DNA of 64,000 nucleotides from Massilia sp. METH4 (GTDB lineage Bacteria; Pseudomonadota; Gammaproteobacteria; Burkholderiales; Burkholderiaceae_D): positions 5,642,001-5,706,000 of the forward strand of contig NZ_CP146614.1 in assembly GCF_037094685.1 (NCBI RefSeq), written 5' to 3'. How positions within the stretch are numbered: the first letter of the stretch is position 1; every line of letters starts with the position of its first letter. Position numbers and translations under genes: made by a program. This document shows positions 44,995-54,025 of the stretch, in pieces. The notes beneath the pieces are model-generated. The model was given only the letters and a program-made list of their open reading frames with translations. It did no database searches and was not told the DNA's origin.

Positions 44995-45447
44995 GATCAA
45001 CCTCTGCAATGTTGGCCCGGCCGGCGGCCGGGCGGATTCAATGGGATTCGCCGGCGCGGCGAAAGCGGGCAAGAACGGTCAAAGAACGGGTAGACAGCGG
45101 AGAAGCTCGGGAGGATGGCTCGGCGGGCGGCCGGCCTTGCGCTCCTCACCGAGCAGTGAAAAGCCGGGCGAGGCTGCGCGAAACGAGGGGCGCGTCCGGT
45201 ATCGAGACGGGCACGCGCGCGCACCGCGGACAGGCCGCGGAAGGCATGGCGCCTCCCTTGTTCAGGGACGAACCATGGCACAGGCAGTGACGTGATCGAA
45301 TCGTGGTCGGCATGGGATTGGCGCCCGCGGATTGGCGTTCGTGCCGGATTATACACATCCATCCCTGCCCAGCAGCGGGCTGTCCCGGCGCGATAGCGCA
45401 ATCTCCCGTATCATCGCGCCTTTTGTCGCCTTGCCACCGCAGCCCAG
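44995..45447. other. 453-base gap between rnk and DMT transporter genes
   Basis: Divergent control region. A TATAAT -10 in the minus direction may lie at about 45348-45353. A frame of 33 codons at 45146-45247 on the minus strand is listed separately. Nothing else was recognised. Confidence 0.4.
45146..45247 (-). CDS. Possible small protein, 33 residues, CPRC motif
   Basis: The frame MPSAACPRCARVPVSIPDAP, continuing to FTAR, starts behind GGGAGG at 4 bases. A single CxxC pair is present, and codon use is GC-rich like the neighbours. It sits in the leader of rnk. It may be a leader peptide or chance; there is no family match from memory. Confidence 0.2.
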   Translation of the reverse strand: MPSAACPRCARVPVSIPDAPLVSRSLARLFTAR

Positions 45448-46383
45448 ATGTCCGTACCCATACCCGACTCCCGCCCGTTCTTCGCCCGACCCCGCGCCGT
45501 GCTGGCGGTGGCCACGCTGTGCTGCCTGCTGTGGGGCAGCTCCTATCCCTCGATCAAGACCGGCTATGCACTGCTGGGTATTGCCCAGCACGACGTGCCG
45601 TCGAAGCTGATCTTCGCCGGCTACCGCTTCCTGATCGCAGGCCTGTGCCTCGTCGTGCTGGCCCTGCTGCTGAAGAGGCCAGCCCTGGCGCTGACGGGCC
45701 GCCAGTTGCGCCAGCTGACCGTGCTGGGACTGGCGCAGACAGGCCTGCAGTACGTGTTCTTCTACATCGGCCTCGCGTACACGACCGGCGTGCGCGCCTC
45801 GATCCTGAACGCCACCACCACGTTCTTTTCCGTACTGCTGGCGCACTTCATTTACCGCAATGACCGGCTGTCGCCGCGCAAGGCGGCCGGCTGCCTGCTC
45901 GGCTTTGCCGGCGTGCTGGCCGTGAACCTGGGCGGGGCAACGCTGGACTTCGCCTTCACGCTGCATGGCGAAGGCTTCATCGTCATCGCCGCCCTGGTAC
46001 TGTCGGCCGCCTCGATCTACGGCAAGCAGGTGTCGAACGGCATGGATGCGATGGTCATGACGGGCTGGCAGCTGGCCATCGGCGGCCTGGCCCTGCTGGC
46101 GGGCGGCTATGCCACGGGCGGCACGGTGGGCAATATGTCGTTCGCGCCGGCGCTGCTGCTCGGCTATCTCTCGCTGCTGTCGGCCGCCGCCTTCACGCTG
46201 TGGAGCCTGCTCCTGAAGCACAACCCGGTCGGCACGATCAGCATGTATGCCTTCCTGATTCCCGTGTTCGGCGCCGCGCTGTCGGCGCTGTTCCTGCACG
46301 AAAGCATCCTCGAGTGGAAGAACCTGGCGGCGCTGGCGCTGGTGTGCGCCGGCATCCGGCTGGTGACGCGTGCACCGAAGTGA
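45448..46383 (+). CDS. EamA/DMT-family transporter
   Basis: A 311-residue membrane protein with ten predicted helices and the internal duplication of the drug/metabolite transporter family. The first half has LCCLLWGSSYPSIKTGY and TGVRASILNATTTFFSVLLAHFIY; the second has FIVIAALVLSAASIYGKQVS and PVFGAALSALFLHESILEW. Such proteins export amino acids, metabolites or drugs; the substrate cannot be inferred. ATG 45448 precedes a basic N-terminus. It is a single gene convergent with the DUF488 gene. Confidence 0.93.
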   Translation: MSVPIPDSRPFFARPRAVLAVATLCCLLWGSSYPSIKTGYALLGIAQHDVPSKLIFAGYRFLIAGLCLVVLALLLKRPALALTGRQLRQLTVLGLAQTGLQYVFFYIGLAYTTGVRASILNATTTFFSVLLAHFIYRNDRLSPRKAAGCLLGFAGVLAVNLGGATLDFAFTLHGEGFIVIAALVLSAASIYGKQVSNGMDAMVMTGWQLAIGGLALLAGGYATGGTVGNMSFAPALLLGYLSLLSAAAFTLWSLLLKHNPVGTISMYAFLIPVFGAALSALFLHESILEWKNLAALALVCAGIRLVTRAPK

Positions 46384-46446
46384 AGCGCGGCCACGCCCGC
46401 GGTGCCGAGTCGCTCGCCAACTGGCTGTGGGGGCAGCACCTCGCCG

Positions 46447-46980
46447 TCAGGCGGGGCCGGCTTCCTCGGGCGGATAAAGGATGCGCGTGCCTTCCACGTG
46501 CGCGAAGCGCGTGAGCGTATGCGGGCGCGTCTTGCCCGGATTGATGATGTGCTCGACGGGAATGCCGCGCACCGTGAGCGCGTCGGCCACCATCGAGCGG
46601 TGGCAGCGCCACGGCACCGCTTCCGCGCACATCAGTGCGCAGCGCTCGCCGGCGGCCAGCCGCGCCACCTCGTCCACGCCGCGCCCGAATTCCTCGCCCT
46701 GCATGTAGTCCGCATAGCCGCGGAAGGACTTGTTGTGCCATCCGGCGTTAGGGGAATCCTTGCGCGGGTGCCGCAGCCCGCCCAGCGCGGCGATGTACTG
46801 GTAGGCGATGCCGGCCGCGGCCAGCGAGGCGGGCAGCTGGTCCTGCCCGAACTGCGGGTTGTGCCGCGATTTCGGCACGGTGCGGATGTCGAGCAGGCGC
46901 TGCACGCCATGCTCCTTCAGGAGCGCGATGAATTCCTCGACGGGCCGGGTCGAATGGCCAATGGTGAAGACCGGTTGCAT
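46447..46980 (-). CDS. DUF488 family protein
   Basis: A 177-residue protein. The start FTIGHSTRPVEEFIALLKEHGVQRLLDIRTVPKSRHNPQF and the later CALMCAEAVPWRCHRSMVADAL are diagnostic of DUF488, whose members carry a conserved Cys/His set in the CAE-x-CHR region. Their function is unknown, although some are found with DNA-repair or stress genes. It is convergent with the DMT transporter gene. Confidence 0.9.
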   Translation of the reverse strand: MQPVFTIGHSTRPVEEFIALLKEHGVQRLLDIRTVPKSRHNPQFGQDQLPASLAAAGIAYQYIAALGGLRHPRKDSPNAGWHNKSFRGYADYMQGEEFGRGVDEVARLAAGERCALMCAEAVPWRCHRSMVADALTVRGIPVEHIINPGKTRPHTLTRFAHVEGTRILYPPEEAGPA

Positions 46981-47168
46981 GCCGCGACAATAACGTGACT
47001 GGAAGGGTCTCCATTGTCGCGCAGCCGCGCGAGCAGGGGCGCCGGCTTCGTCTCGGCGATCCGCCTTCCCGCCTCGGTTACCCGGAACACCAATAATACC
47101 AATTCGTCATTGACTTTTGATTAATAATCTTCCATGCTGCCATGCACCATGTCAGACGGAGAAAACCC

Positions 47169-47387
47169 ATGCAACCGCTCGACCGCCGACGCGACAGCGA
47201 CATGGCGCGGGAGATCGACCGCGCCATCTCGATCGAACACCTGGAAGGCACGCTGAAAGCGTGGTCGCATCTCGTGCAAATCGGCCTTTCGCCGAATGCG
47301 ATACGCCGTGTGCTGGACCTCGACTCCGGTGCGCAGCGCCGCCGGCGGGCGGCAATGCCGGCATCGGGCGTTTCGCGCCGGGCATGA
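47169..47387 (+). CDS. Small hypothetical protein, 72 residues
   Basis: MQPLDRRRDSDMAREIDRAI is followed by SIEHLEGTLKAWSHLVQIGL and SPNAIRRVLD; the tail is Arg/Ala-rich. The protein should be mostly helical. GGAG lies 7 bases before ATG 47169, which is preferred to an earlier in-frame ATG at 47142. The AW...GxxxxxIxRVL core resembles that of the 81-residue protein at 20858. A hairpin shortly after its stop could serve both this gene and galK, which approaches from the other side. Function unknown. Confidence 0.65.
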   Translation: MQPLDRRRDSDMAREIDRAISIEHLEGTLKAWSHLVQIGLSPNAIRRVLDLDSGAQRRRRAAMPASGVSRRA

Positions 47388-47408
47388 CCGGCCGCTTTTG
47401 CGTTGCAC

Positions 47409-47450
47409 AAAAAAAGAGCCGCGCGGGCCCTGGCAGCCTGCGCGGCTCTT
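47409..47450 (-). terminator. Intrinsic terminator of the gal operon
   Basis: AGAGCCGCGC (47415-47424) pairs perfectly with GCGCGGCTCT (47440-47449). On the minus strand it is followed by a run of seven T (47409-47415 on the given strand). It lies 18 bases after the galK stop. Confidence 0.88.
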
Positions 47451-47467
47451 CTGAGCGAACGGACGAT

Positions 47468-48631
47468 TCAGGCCGACACGACACCCGCGCCGGCCGACGC
47501 CTTGCACACGTAGATCGTGGCGCCCTGGCCGTTCGGGCCCGGGTACTCCTTTTCCACCGCCGCGCGCACCGGCGCGACCAGCGCCTCCGGCACCAGCGCC
47601 ACCACGCAGCCGCCGAAGCCGCCACCGGTCATTCGCACGCCACCCTGCTCGCCGATGACGTTCTTCACGATGTCCACCAGCTGGTCGATCAGCGGCACGG
47701 TGATCTCGAAGTCGTCGCGCATCGAGGCGTGCGAGGCGGCCATCAGCTCGCCCATGCGGCGCAGGTCGCCCTTGCCCAGCGCCTCGTTGGCGGCCAGCAC
47801 GCGGGCATCCTCGGTCACCACGTGGCGGGCGCGCTTCAGCGCCACGGCATCGAGCTCGCCGCCGCGCGCATCGAGCATGGCCTGGTCCACGTCGCGCAAT
47901 GCCTTCACGCCGAAGTGGCGCGCCACTTCCTCGCACTGCTTGCGGCGCGTGTTGTACTCGCTGTCCACCAGGCCGCGCTGCACGTTCGAGTTGAAGATCA
48001 TGATCGCCGCGCCGGCCGGGATCGGCACGGGCTGGGTTTCCAGCGAGCGGCAATCGATCATCAGTGCGTGACCTTCCACGCCGGAGGCGGAAATGATCTG
48101 GTCCATGTTGCCGCACTTGGTGCCCACGAAGTTGTTCTCGGCGCGCTGCGCCGTCAGGGCGATGTCGATCGGCGAGAAGTCCTCGAAGCCCGGCAGCGTG
48201 GCGAACAGGCGGCCGATGGCCACCGTCAGCGACGCCGACGAGGACAGGCCGGCGCCCTGCGGCACGTTGCCGGACACCACCATGTCGAAGCCCTGCAGCG
48301 GCAGGCCCCGTTCCACCATGTCGCGGATCACGCCGCGCACGTAGTTCGCCCACATCGGCTCGTCGCGGCGCTCGATCGGCGCGTCCAGCGCGAACTGGTC
48401 TTCCGCGCCGGCATAGTCGGCGGCCACGATATGGATGACGCGGTCGCCACGGCGGCGTGCCGCGATCACGGTCATGTAGTCGATCGCGGCCGGCAGCACG
48501 AAGCCGTCGTTGTAGTCGGTGTGCTCGCCGATCAGGTTGACGCGGCCGGGGGCCTGCACCACCACTTCGGGCGCTGCACCGAACTTGTTCTCGAACGCGG
48601 TGCGGGTATGGTTAATCAGCGTATCGCTCAT
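47468..48631 (-). CDS. galK: Galactokinase
   Basis: A 387-residue GHMP kinase that phosphorylates galactose at C1 with ATP in the Leloir pathway. The galactokinase signature [19 protein letters not shown], the ATP loop [18 protein letters not shown] and the C-terminal [11 protein letters not shown] are intact, and length is normal. It follows galT with a 29-base gap and is closed by a strong terminator. With the upstream symporter it forms a galactose uptake and activation operon; galE and galM are not in the window. Confidence 0.97.
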   Translation of the reverse strand: MSDTLINHTRTAFENKFGAAPEVVVQAPGRVNLIGEHTDYNDGFVLPAAIDYMTVIAARRRGDRVIHIVAADYAGAEDQFALDAPIERRDEPMWANYVRGVIRDMVERGLPLQGFDMVVSGNVPQGAGLSSSASLTVAIGRLFATLPGFEDFSPIDIALTAQRAENNFVGTKCGNMDQIISASGVEGHALMIDCRSLETQPVPIPAGAAIMIFNSNVQRGLVDSEYNTRRKQCEEVARHFGVKALRDVDQAMLDARGGELDAVALKRARHVVTEDARVLAANEALGKGDLRRMGELMAASHASMRDDFEITVPLIDQLVDIVKNVIGEQGGVRMTGGGFGGCVVALVPEALVAPVRAAVEKEYPGPNGQGATIYVCKASAGAGVVSA

Positions 48632-48660
48632 CAGGATCTCTTCTTCTTGGCGTAAATCGA

Positions 48661-49707
<1,047 letters not shown>

Positions 49708-49874
49708 CTATTTATTGACTGGCGGTCAACCGGCGTGCGCCGCCCCGCCCGCCGTCAGGCGGGCCAGAGGAGCCCATCCGGAAAACCGGGCGCGACCCGG
49801 CATGATAGCGCCTTGCGCGCGATCGTGAAGCCGGGCCGCGCGATGCGTGCGCGGGGTTTAGCTTACCACCGGGC

Positions 49875-51545
49875 TTACCACCATGCCCCGTAGACGGCGA
49901 TCAGCAGTGCGCAGATGACGGCCGAACCGACCGCGAAGCTCTTCTCGACGCGGAACATGTGGGTATCGACGATCATGCGCTTGGCCTCGCCCGAGACAGC
50001 GGCCGTCTTGCTGATCAGGACCATGCCGGCGACGACGACCCAGAACACGATGAACATGCGGTCCAGGAACGGGATCTCGTAGACGCCCGTGCCATTGTCG
50101 ACGGCGAAGCCGATCGGGGCCAGGAAGGACAGGTCCATCATGCCGGGCAGGAACTTCAGGATGATCGACAGTACCAGGCCGCCGATGGTGGCGAACATGG
50201 CCGCGGCGTGCGTGGTCTTCTTCCAGAAGAAGCCCAGCAGGAACATCGCCAGGATGCCCGGCGACACGAAGCCCGTGTATTCCTGGATGAAGGCGAAGCC
50301 GCCCTTCTTGTCGATGCCCAGGAACGGCGCGATCAGCGCGGCAGCCGCGATCGAGACCACCACCGTCAGGCGGCCGACCCATACCTGCTTCTGTTCGGTG
50401 GCGGTCTTGTTGAAGTGCTGCTTGTAGATGTCCAGCGTGAAGATCGTGGCGATACTGTTGGCCTTGCCGGCCAGCGACGCCACCACGGCCGCGGTCAGCG
50501 CGGCGAAGGCAATGCCCTTGATACCGGCCGGCAGCATGGCCAGCAGGGTCGGGTAGGCGCGGTCGGGGTTCAGTTCACCGCCCACCCGCATCGAGTCGCC
50601 CAGCATGCCGGACTTGTCCAGCGCGAAGGCGGCGATACCCGGCAGTACCACGATCACCGGCATCAACAGCTTCAGGAAGGCCGCGAACAGCAGGCCCTTG
50701 CGGGCGGTCTTCAGGTCGGCGCCCAGTGCGCGCTGCGTGATGTACTGGTTGCAGCCCCAGTAGTTCAGGTTCACGATCCACATGCCGCCGATCAGCGTGG
50801 TCAAGCCCGGCAAGTCCATGTAGTTCGGGTTGCCGCGGTCGAGCACCATGTCGAAGTGCTCGCCGGCACGCACGAACAGTTCGCTGGCGCCCGCCATCGA
50901 GCCGCTCTTGCCGCCCAGCGCGGCCACCAGGTCCAACGCAATCCACGTGGTGACCAGGCCACCGACGACCAGGCACAGCACCTGGATCACGTCGGTATAA
51001 CCGATCACCTTCATGCCGCCCAGCGTGATCACGGCGGCGAACACGGCCAGGAAGATCATGCAGGCGAACACATTGATGCCCGCCACCGAGGAAATGGCCA
51101 GCGCGCCGAGGTACAGGATGGACGTCAGGTTCACCACCACGTACAGGCCCAGCCAGAACAGCGCCATCGTCGTGGCCACGGCCTTGCCGTAGCGCTGTTC
51201 GAGGAACTGAGGCATCGTGTAGATGCGGTTCTTCAGGTACACGGGCATGAAGAACACCGCCACGATGATCAAGGTGGCGGCGGCCATCAGTTCATACACG
51301 GCGATGGCCATGCCGATCTTGAAACCGGAACCGCTCATGCCGATGAACTGCTCGGCCGAGATATTGGAAGCGATCAGCGAGGCGCCGATGGCCCACCAGG
51401 TCAGCGACCCTTCGGCCAGGAAATAGTCATGCGATGCCTGGCCGGATGTGCTTTTCTTGCGGCGGTAAATCCAGATGCCGTAGCCGGTGATGACGATGAA
51501 GTAAAACAGGAAGACAAGCGTGTCTAGCGTGGAAAATTGATTCAT
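49875..51545 (-). CDS. Sodium/sugar symporter (SSS family), probably galactose
   Basis: A 556-residue membrane protein with about 14 helices. It has the SGLT-type opening DYFLAEGSLTWWAIGASLIASNISAEQFIGMSGSGF, then GLYVVVNLTSILYLGALAI and FAALTAAVVASLAGKANSIATIFTLDIYK, which includes the family's sodium-site region. Placement directly before galT and galK suggests galactose as substrate. ATG 51545 begins the first helix region; the open frame extends upstream through a purine-rich leader that is not protein-like. A LacI-type operator lies about 230 bases upstream, so the leader RNA is long. Confidence 0.92.
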   Translation of the reverse strand: MNQFSTLDTLVFLFYFIVITGYGIWIYRRKKSTSGQASHDYFLAEGSLTWWAIGASLIASNISAEQFIGMSGSGFKIGMAIAVYELMAAATLIIVAVFFMPVYLKNRIYTMPQFLEQRYGKAVATTMALFWLGLYVVVNLTSILYLGALAISSVAGINVFACMIFLAVFAAVITLGGMKVIGYTDVIQVLCLVVGGLVTTWIALDLVAALGGKSGSMAGASELFVRAGEHFDMVLDRGNPNYMDLPGLTTLIGGMWIVNLNYWGCNQYITQRALGADLKTARKGLLFAAFLKLLMPVIVVLPGIAAFALDKSGMLGDSMRVGGELNPDRAYPTLLAMLPAGIKGIAFAALTAAVVASLAGKANSIATIFTLDIYKQHFNKTATEQKQVWVGRLTVVVSIAAAALIAPFLGIDKKGGFAFIQEYTGFVSPGILAMFLLGFFWKKTTHAAAMFATIGGLVLSIILKFLPGMMDLSFLAPIGFAVDNGTGVYEIPFLDRMFIVFWVVVAGMVLISKTAAVSGEAKRMIVDTHMFRVEKSFAVGSAVICALLIAVYGAWW

Positions 51546-52106
51546 CGGAATGTGATTGAGTGTGTCTCTGTAATAGGCGGTTGGCCGCCCTGCTTCTGTT
51601 TCTTCTGCTTCTTTTCTTTCTTTTTTGTAGGAAGTCCCGGCCCGGCCTCCGCTTATGGCCATGTCCGGGACTCGTCCCCATGCCGCGACAGGATGCACCA
51701 GGCGGTGCCCCATCGGCGATCGCCACCGGAAACGCTCAGCAGGTTGATTACCGTGATGCGTTTCGGCTCATGTTGCGATAGCGCTAACTATACCATGTGC
51801 AACTACATTGCAGAGTCAAAAGATGTAGTCGAAAGCGCTTTGGTTGGTTGGGTAAGCGCGTCGGCATGAAAAATTACTACGGCAACTGGTGATTCTCAAG
51901 CGATGCGCGTGGCAATCCAGTCGCTCTCGATTGGAACTGTTTGTCAAGGGGTGCAAAATCAGGCGCGCACCGGGCACACGCCGCATGGCGCGGATGCGCG
52001 GTTTGCCGACGGAGGGCCTGGCACGGTGCATCGCTCGTGCTCGGAACCGTAGTATATGTTCGGATGGCGACCCGAAATCAGGGCATCGGCGGACGCCCTT
52101 TGGACG
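51546..52106. other. 561-base gap upstream of the gal operon
   Basis: Holds the gal operon promoter/operator (listed separately), a pyrimidine-rich tract at about 51590-51635 that becomes a purine-rich leader in the gal transcript, and about 250 bases (51840-52100) with no recognisable gene, repeat or terminator. Confidence 0.5.
51776..51819 (-). promoter_or_regulatory. Promoter region and LacI-type operator of the gal operon
   Basis: ATAGCGCTAACTAT (51778-51791) carries a complete GCTAAC half-site and a degenerate partner around the GCGC centre. Reading the minus strand, TTGACT (51819-51814) is followed 18-21 bases later by TGGTATAGT, which overlaps the operator. A repressor bound here would cover the -10 region. 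Confidence 0.55.
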
Positions 52107-52493
52107 TTACCCCGCCTCCAGCGCGCCCAGCAGCGCCGGCAGCGGCGCCGGCTTCGTCAGATGCAGGTTGAACCCCGAGGCGGCCGTGCGGGCGCGCGCC
52201 TCGGCGTCGCCCCAGGCGGTGAGCGCGATGATGCGCAGGGCGGCGTATTCCGGCCGGGCGCGCAGGGCTGCGGCCACCTCGTAGCCATTCATGCCGGGCA
52301 TGCCGATGTCGAGCAGAACCACGTCGGGATGGAACACGTCCGCCTCCTGCAATGCCGTCCTGCCGCTGAACGCCACCGACACTTCGTGACCGGAAAGGCG
52401 CACGAGTTCGGCGAGCAATTCCGCCGCATCGCAGTTGTCATCGACTATCAAAATGCGCCGCCCGGCGCCACTTTCGCTCTTCAAACTCATCAT
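52107..52493 (-). CDS. Single-domain response regulator (receiver)
   Basis: A 128-residue receiver: ILIVDDNCDAAELLAELV, phosphoacceptor VVLLDIGMPGMNGYEV, the Thr in IIALTAWGDAEAR, and the Lys in LHLTKPAPLPALL. There is no output domain. It closely resembles the receiver at the end of the hybrid kinase at 62674, which has the same DDN-DAA start, DIGMPGM, ALTGWG and LLKPA blocks, so the two may have a common origin. Two adjacent ATGs (52493, 52490) are possible starts. Confidence 0.88.
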   Translation of the reverse strand: MMSLKSESGAGRRILIVDDNCDAAELLAELVRLSGHEVSVAFSGRTALQEADVFHPDVVLLDIGMPGMNGYEVAAALRARPEYAALRIIALTAWGDAEARARTAASGFNLHLTKPAPLPALLGALEAG

Positions 52494-52620
52494 CCGTCGC
52501 CCATGCCCCGTCACGCTCCCGTCCGAGACATTACTCCTTATCATCAGGAAACTTGTAGGACAGTATCCCGGCAGCATGTCGGAACCGGACTTGACGCAAC
52601 TTTATGGGCAGAATCGATTG

Positions 52621-53640
52621 TTACAAACCATCAAGCCTCGCCGGGCGTGGCCGCAGTGCCAGGCAGGCGGCGGCGCCAAGCGCACCCAGCAGCAACAGCT
52701 TGCGGTGCGGATAGTGCTCGATGTGCCGGGTGTACCAACTGTACGACAGCGATTCGTCGGTCCACGCGCCCGTTACGGACCCGGTGCCCGGCGTCGGCTG
52801 GTACAGATTGTCGTAACCGTTGTCCGGCTTGTCCGTTTTCTGGGTGCGGAACATCAGGCCGCCGGCAACCATCAGGCGGTCCAGCAAGGCGGGGCTGATG
52901 CGCTGCAACAAGGCGACCAGCGCGCCCTGCCCGCCCACGATGATGTCGCGCCGCGGGTGCTCGGCGGCGAACAGCACGGACTCCACCACCGTTTCCGGCG
53001 AGTACACGGGCGGTACCGGGCGTGGCTGCACGCCCAGGCGGGAGCGCGAGTTCAGGAACAGCGGCGTATCGATGAAGCTCGGCATCACCATCGTCAGCCG
53101 GATCGGCATCTTTTCGTGCACTAGTTCCATGCGCAGCGCCTCGGTGAACCCGGCGATACCGTGCTTGGACGCGACATAGGGCGCATGCAGCGGCGCGGCG
53201 CGTAGCGAAACGATCGACGCCACATTGATGATGGCCCCCTGCCGCCGCCGCCGCATCGGTTCGAGCGCCGCCTTCATGCCGTAGATATAGCCCATCAGGT
53301 CGACCTGGATGATGCGCTCGATTTCCTCGATCGTCATGTCCGCCACCGTGGCGTGCTCGTTGATGCCGGCATTGTTGATCCAGGTATCGATGCGGCCGAA
53401 GCGGGCCTCGGCCGCGTCGGCCAGCCGCTTCACCTGCTGCCACTCGGAGACGTCGGTGCGCACGGCTAGCGCGCGGCCGCCGAGCCGCTCCACTTCGCGC
53501 ACGACCTCGTCCAGCGCGGCTTCGTTGCGCGCGGCCAGCACGAGGGAGGCGCGGCGGCGCGCGAAGCCCAGCGCAACCGCGCGGCCGATGCCGCTCGATG
53601 CGCCGGTGATCACCACAACTTGTTCTTCGATCGGTTTCAT
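52621..53640 (-). CDS. SDR-family oxidoreductase with C-terminal extension
   Basis: A 339-residue short-chain dehydrogenase. The nucleotide-binding motif VVITGASSGIGRAVAL, NNAGINEHATV, the Ser in INVASIVSLRA and the YVASKHG catalytic pair are intact. After about residue 250 there is an extension of 90 residues with a hydrophobic stretch near the end (KLLLLGALGAAACLALR), which could anchor the enzyme in the membrane. AAAGG precedes ATG 53640. The substrate is unknown, and no operon partner is evident. Confidence 0.88.
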   Translation of the reverse strand: MKPIEEQVVVITGASSGIGRAVALGFARRRASLVLAARNEAALDEVVREVERLGGRALAVRTDVSEWQQVKRLADAAEARFGRIDTWINNAGINEHATVADMTIEEIERIIQVDLMGYIYGMKAALEPMRRRRQGAIINVASIVSLRAAPLHAPYVASKHGIAGFTEALRMELVHEKMPIRLTMVMPSFIDTPLFLNSRSRLGVQPRPVPPVYSPETVVESVLFAAEHPRRDIIVGGQGALVALLQRISPALLDRLMVAGGLMFRTQKTDKPDNGYDNLYQPTPGTGSVTGAWTDESLSYSWYTRHIEHYPHRKLLLLGALGAAACLALRPRPARLDGL

Positions 53641-53775
53641 GGATGCCTTTCGGATCAAATGACGGGACAGTGCGGACATGGTTGCCGAGTTCGCCCCAGG
53701 CTGCAAATGCGCGTCCCAATGGTGCAGTGCACAACCTGATTCCGTCTGGCTACGATATGATGCGGGCCGGACGTA

Positions 53776-53931
53776 TGGTTGCGCAACCAAAAAATGTTAG
53801 ATCACCAAAACTCCGAGTTGGCAAGCTTGTGGTTCAGTGTACTGACGGAACAACAACGCGTCGCAAGCGAACGATTGCCGGTATTGCCGAGTTCGACTAA
53901 AGTCGGGCCTGGACAGGTGAAAACGGTTTCA
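53776..53931 (+). promoter_or_regulatory. Two operator-like palindromes upstream of the sugar TonB receptor
   Basis: TGGTTGCGCAACCA (53776-53789) is a perfect 14-base palindrome with the GCGC centre shared with the other gal-locus operators. TGAAAACGGTTTCA (53918-53931) fits the general LacI-family form with a central CG (TGAAANCGNTTTCA). Both lie in the 385-base gap 53641-54025, in which no gene was seen. AGGAG stands just before the receptor start. Confidence 0.5.
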
Positions 53932-54025
53932 TAACCAGTAGACCCAGACCACCTGCCGCGGCTTCGGGACAGCATGCGCCAGAGGGCAGACCGGCCGGAA
54001 TATATAAAAAACACAGGAGACAAAA

